A stretch of 64,000 nt of DNA from NCBI GenBank assembly GCA_024180945.1, contig JAKSGN010000035.1:496001-560000 (forward strand), given 5' to 3'. How positions within the stretch are numbered: the stretch's first letter is position 1; every line of letters begins with the position of its first letter. This DNA comes from Macrophomina tecta (taxonomy: Eukaryota; Ascomycota; Dothideomycetes; Botryosphaeriales; Botryosphaeriaceae). The notes under the pieces are model-generated. The model did not search any database and had not been told where the DNA came from. It saw nothing but the letters and a program-made list of their open reading frames with translations. Positions 56,543-64,000 of the stretch are shown here, one piece after another. The position numbers were made by a program, and so were the translations under genes.

Positions 56543-59025
56543 TTACCACTCCAAAGGCTCAGTCTTGACATCACCCCTGTTCGTCTTCGGAACCGGCGCG
56601 GCCTCGATCTTCACGGGGCCAGTACGATGCCTCGAGAGATAGCCCTGGCCATCCAACCACGGCCACTCGCGTGTCCTCTTCTCCTCAAACTTGTTGATCT
56701 TGTCCTGCTTCTGCATGGTGAGGCCGATGTCGTCGAGGCCATTAACGAGGCAGTGTTTCCTGAACTCCTCTACCTCGAACTCGGCGAGGACGTTGCCATC
56801 GGCGTCCTTGATGACCTGCGCGGGAAGGTCGACCTCAATCTCCTTGCCGGCCTTGGCCTCGGCGGCGATCTTCTCCAGAACATCCTGGTCGGGGATACGG
56901 ATGGGAAGCATACCGTTCTTGAAGGTGTTGTTGAAGAAAATGTCACCAAAGCTGGGGGCGATGATGCAGAGGATACCGAAGTCGAGGAGGGACCACGGGG
57001 CGTGCTCACGGGAAGAACCGCAGCCGAAGTTAGGGCCAGTGCAGACGAGGATCTTCGATTTCCTGTAGGGCTCCTTGTTAAGAACGAAGTCGGGGTTCTC
57101 AGCACCAGTTGCCGCATCATATCTCCAGGCGTTGAAGAGAGCAGAGCCGAGACCGGAACGCTTGATGGTCTTCAAGAACTGCTTAGGGATGATGGCATCG
57201 GTGTCAATGTTCGCAACATCCATTGGTGCTGCGATACCCTTGAGCTGGGTGAACTTGGCCATGCCAGTGCTGGTGGAGGGAGCACCGGACTCAACGGTGT
57301 TGCCCTGCGAATCCTCAGGGTCATCGAGAATTCTGTCCAAATCCGCGTCACTCTCAATGTCGCCAACCTCTGCCTCCAATTCGAGCTTGGGCGAGCCCTT
57401 GTCGACGGAGGCCTGAGGAGGGGCAACTTTCCTGACGTCAGCCAGGGTACCAGTGATGGCAGCGGCAGCAGCCATAGCAGGAGACATCAAGTGTGTCCGG
57501 CCACCAGCACCTTGACGGCCTTCGAAGTTGCGATTAGAAGTACTAGCGCAGCGCTCGCCAGGGGAAAGAATGTCGGGGTTCATGCCAAGGCACATGGAGC
57601 AGCCAGCTTCTCTGAACTCGAAACCAGCATCCAAGAAGATCTTGTCAAGCCCTTCCGCCTCAGCTTGCTTCTTCACAAGGCCGGAACCGGGAACGATCAT
57701 GGCACGCTTGATGTTTGAGGCGATCTTGTTGCCCTTGACAACCTTTGCGGCTTCGCGCAGGTCCTCGATACGAGCGTTGGTGCAGGAGCCGATAAAAACC
57801 TTGTCAACAGGAATCTCCTGCATCGGAGTACCAGCAGTGAGACCCATGTATTGAAGAGCACGGACGCATGCCTTCTTCTTGATTTCGTCCTCGAAGTCGT
57901 CGGGGCCGGGAACCTTGCCGGTAATGGGAACAACATCCTGGGGCGAGGTACCCCAGGACACGGTGGGAGCGATGTCCTTGGCGTTGATGTAGATCTCCTC
58001 GTCGAACTTTGCACCCTCGTCCGTCTTCAGAGTCGACCAGTAGGCAATGGCCTTCTTCCACTCCGGGCTGTCAACCTTGGGAGCAAGAGGCTTACCCCTA
58101 AGGTAGTCGAAGGTGATTTGGTCGGGAGCGATCATACCCGCACGCGCACCACCCTCGATAGACATGTTGCAGATGGACATGCGTGCCTCCATACTCAGTT
58201 TCCTGATGGTGGAACCGCAAAATTCGATAACGGATCCGGTGCCACCGGCGGTACCAATAAGGCCAATAACGTGCAAGACTATATCCTTGCTGGTAACGCC
58301 AGGAGCCAGCTCACCGTCAACCTGCACTTTCATGTTTTTACTCCTCTTCGAGATAAGGGTCTGAGTGGCCAGGACGTGCTCGACCTCGGAGGTTCCGATA
58401 CCGAAAGCCAGGGCGCCAAAAGCACCGTGGGTGGAGGTGTGGCTGTCACCGCAAACGACGGTGGTGGCGGGAAGGGTGAAACCCTGCTCGGGACCGATGA
58501 TGTGGACAATGCCCTGCCTCTTGTCGCCCATACCGAAGTATGTGAGGCCGAAAGCCTTGACGTTCTCCTCGAGAGTGGCGCATTGCGTCCTGGAATCCTC
58601 CTCCTCAATGAAGGTATTCACATCCTTGAAGTTCTTTCGCGACGAAGTCGGGATGTTCTTGGAGCGTGTCAGTGAATGCTACCAGCCGATGTGGCGCAGA
58701 AAACTCACGTGGTCGGTAGTAACGAGGGTGCAGTCGGGTCTCCGGACCTTCCTGCTGGCGTTGCGGAGCCCCTCGAAAGCTTGCTGTGGCGGTCGTTAGC
58801 CCCGCGTCCTAGGCCGTGCAGTCCACGACAGTGACACTTACCGGCGAAGTGACCTCGTGCACCAAATGTCTATCTGCAGGGGAAGTCAGCGGTGCAGCGA
58901 GCGGGGCGGGAGTTGTTCTGCGCACCGATGTACAGCAGAACGGTGCCATCCTCCTTCTCCTCGACGATGTGGTCCTCAAAGACCTTGTCGTATAGGGTCC
59001 GCGGGCCTCTAACTGCGCCAGGCAT
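56543..59025 (-). CDS. LEU1: 3-isopropylmalate dehydratase (fused LeuC-LeuD)
   Basis: Aconitase-family [4Fe-4S] enzyme converting 2- to 3-isopropylmalate in leucine synthesis; 773 residues, close to yeast Leu1. Exons in gene order: 59025-58926, 58873-58842, 58783-58709 and 58657-56543. Start [21 protein letters not shown]. LeuC part: [54 protein letters not shown], and [11 protein letters not shown], whose Cys pair with that of GSCTN binds the cluster. A low-complexity linker (about residues 480-540) leads to the LeuD swivel domain: [39 protein letters not shown]. The C-terminus extends past the usual end ([16 protein letters not shown]). Three small 5' introns each have in-phase splice sites. 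Long frames on the opposite strand (56534-57718, 57851-58675) are shadows. Confidence 0.96.
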
Positions 59026-59956
59026 GGTGGAAACAGGCGGAACGGGTATCTAGGGAAAGAGAAGAGAGAGAAAACGGGACTGAGAGGATTGGGAGTGCTG
59101 GGACGGACTCGTCTGGGCTGGCGGCGGATAGAAATATTGACAGGACGACGGAGCTCGCTGGCCGGTATCGGAGTGTGGGGAAGGCTTTGGGATAAGCGGC
59201 AATCTCGCCACCTGTCATTGGCCCAGGATGACGACGGGGCCTGCGCGGGGCTGCGCCCGCCCGCCTCACCTCTCTTAACCCCCCCGAACACGGCAGCAAC
59301 AATCGCCCCAGCCCCGACTCCATTTCTCGGCCACGCGCGGCACATGCGCTGACGCGTGAGGGGTCATGCAGCGTATCCCGCTAGCTCCTCGCAATCTCTC
59401 TCTTGGAGCCTGCTCGAGTCGCGCACGCCAAGCATCTGCTGTGTTTATATATGCCTCTACCCCCAGCCTGCATCCCCGAAACCCTGCTAGTCAATCGATG
59501 CATGGCCTCGGTAGCGGTCAGCAATCCCGTGCGCTTCCGGGGCTTATTATCCGTCGTTTAAGGTGCAGAGAAGTGCTGGTACCACTCACCGGCCATCGCT
59601 TCCGTATGCTCTCTGGACGGATTCGCTGGCTATGCGTCGTATTTGTGTTGTTTCAAGGTACTCCATGCATGTCAGCCAACTGTATATCTCTAGCTTGAGT
59701 TCACAGTCTCGTTGCGGATTCTGCGCTTTCGTGAACACTATGCTATCTCGGAATTTGATGCGTCCAAGTTCTTCTCCATCACCACTCGAACAACGCACAT
59801 CATTTCAGGAAGGAGGGGCAATATGAGATCATTTCATCGGAGCGGCCATCTCATATCTCCGACGCAACACAAGCATTGCGAAAGCCTTGATCTCCGCCGT
59901 GGCGCATGTGGCGTCGGCTGCGAGCGTCGGATCTGGCCCGATGTCCTTGAGGGTCA
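59026..59956. other. LEU1 promoter and F-box gene 3' flank
   Basis: The 931 bp lie between the LEU1 start (59025) and the F-box stop (59957), both on the minus strand. It includes the candidate Leu3 site at 59162-59171. No further gene is seen. Confidence 0.5.
59162..59171. promoter_or_regulatory. Candidate Leu3-type site upstream of LEU1
   Basis: CCGGTATCGG matches the Leu3 consensus CCGGNNCCGG at nine of ten positions counting the free centre, and lies about 137 bp upstream of the LEU1 ATG. Leu3 controls LEU1 in yeast and its homologue does so in Aspergillus, which makes the placement sensible, but a 10-bp near-match alone is weak proof. Confidence 0.4.
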
Positions 59957-61093
59957 TCACCCAAAGGAGCCAAAGACGACAGCCCTCCGTCCAGGCTGGT
60001 TGTCCTGGTCCAACAGCGAGTTCTCAAACGTAAGCAGCAGGTGCGAAGTTCGGACAAGGAGCTCTGCGACATTTTGCGTTAGCAATTGCCCCGAGGAACC
60101 GCCGCTTCAGGTGAAAGGTGTCGTGCGACCTCGGACTTGGTTGGTGTCCCTTACCTTCGTACTCGATATCATAGCTTACGGCCGTCTCCTCGTCCGCCAG
60201 GATAAGGATAGGGTTGTCTCTCCTGAACCTGCGCTCTCTCACACGGAATTTCAATCCTACATTCCTTGCCGGGCCCACCCATAGCAACCGCTTGCCGTCA
60301 GCAACATCGTCTTCGGCCTTTTTTGCTGCGCCTTTTCTCGATGTGCTCGCAGATTGAGGCTGCAGTTGGGGCTCTCCGTTTGGTGCTGGTGCAGCCATTT
60401 CTCGCAACCAGTCTCGGAACACTCTGAGGACGCTATCTTCGACCTCAACAAAGCTTCGGAAGAGGCCATTGCGCGGACCGCGTTTGATCAGGTTGATCAC
60501 TGCGCACAGTTGCGTGAAGCGCTCTTCGCTCTCGAGAGACACCACTTGCCGTACTAACTCATCATCATTGTAGCCCCCACCTGTGTATCGCGGGCCAGAG
60601 CTAGAAGGATGTGTTCGTGACCCAGGGATATCGCCCGGTCGCGTTCTCGTAAAGTACGTCTCCGGTCCCTCCCGGAATGGTCGAAACCGTGAGTATCGGC
60701 TTCGCAGGTAGCCAAGGCGACCAACAAGATCCTGCTCATCAAAATCTGGATCCTGTGCATCTAGCCCTTCGGTACCAAGGTATCTGCAGTACAGTGGTGG
60801 CTCCGTGAGCTTAGCGCTTGGATGGTAGCATTCGAGAAGAAGAGTATGGTCTTGTTCGTGGAGATTCGCGGCAGCAATGAGGCGATTGTGAACGATGCGG
60901 AGTATCACGGCATATAGACGATGGGATACAGTGGTAAGCGGCAGAATATCTGGTGTTGGCAGGGAATTGAGGATGTGAATGAGGAGCTGAGCGTGATCGG
61001 CTTATTAGTTTCTGCCTCACTCGAGGTGAACAGTTTGTATCATACCTCATTTGGCAAGGACAGAAAGCCAATTCTTTTGGCCTCGGGCACCAT
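59957..61093 (-). CDS. F-box protein
   Basis: Probable SCF ubiquitin-ligase adaptor of 328 residues. Exons in gene order: 61093-61046, 60986-60155 and 60063-59957. The N-terminal F-box is formed across the first junction: FLSLPNE joined to LLIHILNSLPTPDILPLTTVSHRLYAVI (about residues 10-45). The rest is a fungal conserved region with REGPETYFTRTRPGD, an acidic/Gln-rich stretch, and KFRVRERRFRRDNPILIL. The last exon adds ELLVRTSHLLLTFENSLLD and ends FGSFG. Upstream in-frame codons reach 61273, but the ATG at 61093 (MVPEAKRIG) gives the usual short lead before the F-box. Substrate unknown. It shares a short promoter with the divergent ECM11-domain gene. Confidence 0.85.
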
Positions 61094-61364
61094 CTTTGCG
61101 TGAAGGCCAGCGTTGAGGGTGAACAACGAGCTCACGGACGACGGGATGGAGAACAACTTGGGGGGGGCACTGATAAGCGGCGATGACGTGGGGCAGGGGA
61201 ACGATAAGCCGGTCCCTTGCGCTAATCCCTCTTCAGTAAAGAGCGGCGCTTTTACCTCGCGAAGACGCGGCAACCCGACGCGTCCTCTTCACTCACCCAG
61301 CTTGCTGAGTCTCGAATTCCACCTGCTCAAATCTTGTATACCTCCAGCTACAGATTTCGGTGGC
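61094..61364. promoter_or_regulatory. Bidirectional promoter of F-box and ECM11-domain genes
   Basis: The two divergent start codons are only 271 bp apart, so both promoters and leaders share this segment. The pyrimidine-rich CTCCAG near 61346 could be a 3' splice site for a leader intron of the plus-strand gene. Confidence 0.45.
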
Positions 61365-62855
61365 ATGCAGAAATTCGTCATTCACCGGAACGACAGTCAG
61401 CGCACAGGAAGCGCTGTGCCTAACCGCTCCAAACCTCACGGGACCCTCACCACAGAAGAACGCTATCGACGTGCAGCTAGCGCCAGAGTTACCATTCCAG
61501 ACGCTGACGTTCACGGAAGTCAATATGACTCTGATGGAGAATCGGCGCGACAGTATATGGCGCGGTCTCCCGAGCCAGCAGCAGTCAGAGGCCAAAACGT
61601 CAAACTTGCGCTGACCCAGAAGCATCGCAACGACGGCTTTGACACTGATCCGGAGAATGCCGATGTCACAACAACAACGAACTTCTCCAACGTTGATGGA
61701 CAAGCCAGTACCTACGTTCAAGGTGACTATCATACGAACGAGGACCACGATACTTTTAACGGCGATGAGTCCCAATTCGCAGAAGATGAGGAGTCAGCGG
61801 GTGATCGAACACCGCCGCATGTACCACAGCGAAACAACCTCGAAGACGATGATATGACGATCCTATCTCAAGCAATGCGGCAAGCAGGCTATGATCCTTT
61901 CGCCGCCAGTCAATCGTATCCCCCTACATCTCACCCTGATGAAGAGGAGGATGAGGAGGGGGAACTGAAAGGAAATTACAAAAATGGTGGACCAGAACTC
62001 CTCCATCCTGAGACCCCCAATATCCGGACATACGCCCAATGGCCAGAGTCTCAAGAAATACCTCCGTCTTATATGTCCCAAGACCCCTACAATCGATTGC
62101 GCCAAGTAGCACCACGTCCTGAGAGGACCAGGTCTGACACTAAACTACCTCTCCGAAATGGAGCTGATGGGACGGAGCCCGTAAGACCTCAAACTGCCAT
62201 TTCAATGCACTCTATTCATTACCAGCAACAGGATCGCATAGCTCGCCCCGCTACCGCTCAACGACGACCAATTAGCCAAACCCCGAGACACTCGCCCACA
62301 CCTTCCAACGCCAAGACGGTCAACGAACGCAACTTACTCGGTGTTTCTGCACAGCAGTACCCAATGACGCCGTCAGAGGCAAGTACGGAGATGCCTCTCG
62401 ACTACAGTCAAGACGAACTCTTCAGGAAGAGCTACACTGAGCTGCACAAGGAACCCTTCGACTTCGAGCCCCGCAACGACCCCACCAAGCAGCCTCTCGC
62501 TCACCTCAACAATAAGTCGCTCGACGAGCGCATGGATGCTGCTTTCAAGGAGCTTCGTCCAGAAGACCAGGCCACCTTCTTCGCCACTCTTGACATCGAC
62601 GAGTGGGAACAAGCCGGCGAGTGGTTCCTCGACGAGTTTGGCGAGCTGGCCAAACGTTTCAAGGCAGCCCGTAGAAAGAAGAGGGAGGCGGCACGCAAAT
62701 TTGAGGACGAGATCAGAAAGCGCAACGATGCTGTTAGTAGGAAGAGGCAGTGTGTAGAGGACCACATTGTCGAGATGAAGGCCAAGGGCTCGAGCTTGCT
62801 GCCGCAGACGCCTTCGAGGAAAGCGAGGATGAGTAGGGCTGCTACACCGCGCTAA
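61365..62855 (+). CDS. ECM11-domain protein
   Basis: Nuclear-type protein of 496 residues, mostly disordered and rich in Asp/Glu, Gln, Pro and Thr. The conserved C-terminal ECM11 domain (about residues 345-480) reads ELHKEPFDFEPRNDP, ERMDAAFKELRPEDQATFFA, DIDEWEQAGEWFLDEFGELA, followed by a long basic coiled coil (RFKAARRKKREAARKFEDEIRKR). The tail ends TPSRKARMSRAATPR. In yeast Ecm11 is a SUMO-modified synaptonemal-complex central-element protein; whether this fungal protein acts in meiosis is inferred. The frame is open upstream to about 61113 without a better context; ATG 61365 (MQKFVIHRND) fits the family. A 5' intron may end near 61346. Confidence 0.8.
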   Translation: MQKFVIHRNDSQRTGSAVPNRSKPHGTLTTEERYRRAASARVTIPDADVHGSQYDSDGESARQYMARSPEPAAVRGQNVKLALTQKHRNDGFDTDPENADVTTTTNFSNVDGQASTYVQGDYHTNEDHDTFNGDESQFAEDEESAGDRTPPHVPQRNNLEDDDMTILSQAMRQAGYDPFAASQSYPPTSHPDEEEDEEGELKGNYKNGGPELLHPETPNIRTYAQWPESQEIPPSYMSQDPYNRLRQVAPRPERTRSDTKLPLRNGADGTEPVRPQTAISMHSIHYQQQDRIARPATAQRRPISQTPRHSPTPSNAKTVNERNLLGVSAQQYPMTPSEASTEMPLDYSQDELFRKSYTELHKEPFDFEPRNDPTKQPLAHLNNKSLDERMDAAFKELRPEDQATFFATLDIDEWEQAGEWFLDEFGELAKRFKAARRKKREAARKFEDEIRKRNDAVSRKRQCVEDHIVEMKAKGSSLLPQTPSRKARMSRAATPR

Positions 62856-63237
62856 GCGTGTCTGGATTATTATCGTTTCGAGGATTGCAAGACAGCAGGA
62901 ACAAGGGGTATGCCGAGGCTACGAATAACATGTTTGCTTCATTTGCGGCAGATTTATTGCTGTATTGAGAGGATCGCATTGCCCAATGTGGATCACGACG
63001 AGCAGGAAAGGGTGGCCTGATCGTTACTGTTGCATTTCTGGCGTTGCTATACCCCTATGATGGATGGAGGAAGAGTCTGACTGCACATTTACTGCATTTC
63101 CTTTTTTTTTTTTTTTTTTATCAGAAACAAAAAGTCTCGGATTGAATGCTCAATGTGCTCTATATGACGAACAAGAGACTATCTATATGATACACCAAAA
63201 CAACTCTTCTACTTATACACTTCTGTACACAAATACC
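62856..63237. other. Convergent intergenic region with T-run
   Basis: These 382 bp join two 3' ends, ECM11-domain gene and ALG7. A run of about 18 T lies at 63102-63119. No gene is present. Confidence 0.5.
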
Positions 63238-64000
63238 TTACACAAACCAGTTGTCCTGCGTGAAGACCAACAACGCAAGCCTGTGCCTGATCCACAGTCC
63301 CAACGCACCACATGCAACCTGCAGCGCACACAGCCCCATCGCGAGCCTATCCTCACGCATGGGACCGAACCAGACCAGCCACAGATTCAGAATGGTCAGG
63401 TTCGTGCTTTCGAGCACATTGCCCTGCTCATCCGTCTTGACGCGCACGAGCTTAAGCTTGTGCAGCACCTTCAGCGCCTCCGCAACGACGGGCCTCAGCG
63501 GCTTCTCCTGCTCAGCGAAGACGACGACGCTGGGCTCGAGCAGGCCGGTGCTGCGGTTGAACTTTGGCAAGCGGTGGCGGGGGCAGGGGACGACGTGGAA
63601 GAGCTGCGGGGCGGAGTAGAGGAAGTTTGCGATCTGGGGGATGAGGAGGAGCAGCAGGGTCTTGGAGAAGTGGCCGAGGATGCCGACGACGGCGAAGACC
63701 ATGCCTGCAAAGTAGCAGTACGTGTCGCCGACGAAGACGCGGGCGGGGTACCAGTTGTGGCAGAGGAGGGCGGCCGAGACGCCGATGAAGGGGAGCAGCA
63801 GGTAGAGCGAGAAGAGGTGCGAGTCGGTGGCCGGGTGCGGGACGGGGTAGCCCGGGGGCGGGGCCGGGATCAGGTAGAGGAGGTCGTTGAAGGCGAGGAG
63901 GAGGGCGATGATGATGGATTGGGAGACTTCGATGCCGTTGATGCCGGCGAGGATGTTGATGCTGTTGGGGCAGAAGATGGAGATGGCGGCCATGTAGGCG
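63238..64000 (-). CDS. ALG7: UDP-GlcNAc:dolichyl-phosphate GlcNAc-1-P transferase, partial (5' end beyond window)
   Basis: ER membrane enzyme that starts N-glycosylation by making GlcNAc-PP-dolichol; tunicamycin target. At least 254 C-terminal residues are present; the frame stays open to the window edge and the start lies outside. Features: SINILAGINGIEVSQ (the conserved NGIEV segment), a hydrophobic span, then PARVFVGDTYCYFAGMVFAVVGILGHFSKT, the catalytic-loop motif of the family. Next come KTLLLLLIPQIANFLYS and the PCPRHRLPKFN loop with its RHR-type basic motif. The last spans end at FTQDNWFV. Opposite-strand frames inside are shadows. Confidence 0.93.
   Translation of the reverse strand, partial: AYMAAISIFCPNSINILAGINGIEVSQSIIIALLLAFNDLLYLIPAPPPGYPVPHPATDSHLFSLYLLLPFIGVSAALLCHNWYPARVFVGDTYCYFAGMVFAVVGILGHFSKTLLLLLIPQIANFLYSAPQLFHVVPCPRHRLPKFNRSTGLLEPSVVVFAEQEKPLRPVVAEALKVLHKLKLVRVKTDEQGNVLESTNLTILNLWLVWFGPMREDRLAMGLCALQVACGALGLWIRHRLALLVFTQDNWFV

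Noticed and set aside
56534..57718. 394-codon plus-strand frame across LEU1
   Set aside because: Exact antisense of the conserved LeuC-LeuD coding sequence; composition is that of a codon shadow. The same holds for 57851-58675.
1..64000. CRISPR arrays, bacterial operons, tRNA genes
   Set aside because: No regularly spaced repeats, no bacterial signals, and no sequence with a tRNA T-loop/anticodon arrangement was noticed by eye; a covariance-model scan would be needed to exclude tRNAs formally.

Overview
This window is nuclear DNA of a filamentous ascomycete (Pezizomycotina; a dothideomycete-like species is my guess, not shown). The signs are short GT-AG introns of about 47-110 bp with CTAAC/CTGAC-like branch sites, GC-rich coding sequence, two Zn(II)2Cys6 regulators, HET and NACHT-WD proteins, a fused LeuC-LeuD isopropylmalate isomerase, and a lone dispersed 5S rRNA gene. 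I built gene models by joining exons by hand; for complete multi-exon models the summed exon length was checked to be a multiple of three.

Layout. 1-4044: GC-rich DNA with no supportable gene. 4045-7542: large Zn2Cys6 regulator. 9.5-10.4 kb: NmrA-like protein. 11.05-14.94 kb: eIF3g and the ankyrin-DHHC palmitoyltransferase AKR1, in tandem. 16.5-18.4 kb: DHA1-type MFS transporter. 19.7-20.6 kb: multi-span membrane protein. 21.1-21.8 kb: uncharacterised gene. 22.3-25.5 kb: second Zn2Cys6 regulator. 26.0-27.9 kb: class III CoA transferase. 28.4-31.4 kb: Sec39/Dsl1-complex protein. 32.2-32.9 kb: SnoaL-like small protein. 33.7-40.2 kb is more accessory: a secreted BBE-like FAD oxidase, a second MFS transporter, a fructosamine-kinase-like protein and a doubtful small gene.

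40.6-55.4 kb looks like an immunity/incompatibility island: a 1630-residue NLR with esterase, NACHT and WD40 parts; a 5S rRNA gene 121 bp after its stop codon; a decayed fungal transcription-factor gene with an in-frame stop and a frameshift; an SDR with a GC-AG intron; a hexapeptide acetyltransferase; about 2 kb of gene-free DNA with a diverged direct repeat; and a HET-domain protein.

56.5-64.0 kb returns to housekeeping: LEU1 with a candidate Leu3 site, an F-box protein divergent from an ECM11-domain protein, and the C-terminal part of ALG7 running off the right edge. Housekeeping genes here serve translation, protein palmitoylation, ER-Golgi traffic, leucine synthesis and N-glycosylation. 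I see no complete secondary-metabolite cluster (no PKS, NRPS or terpene synthase).
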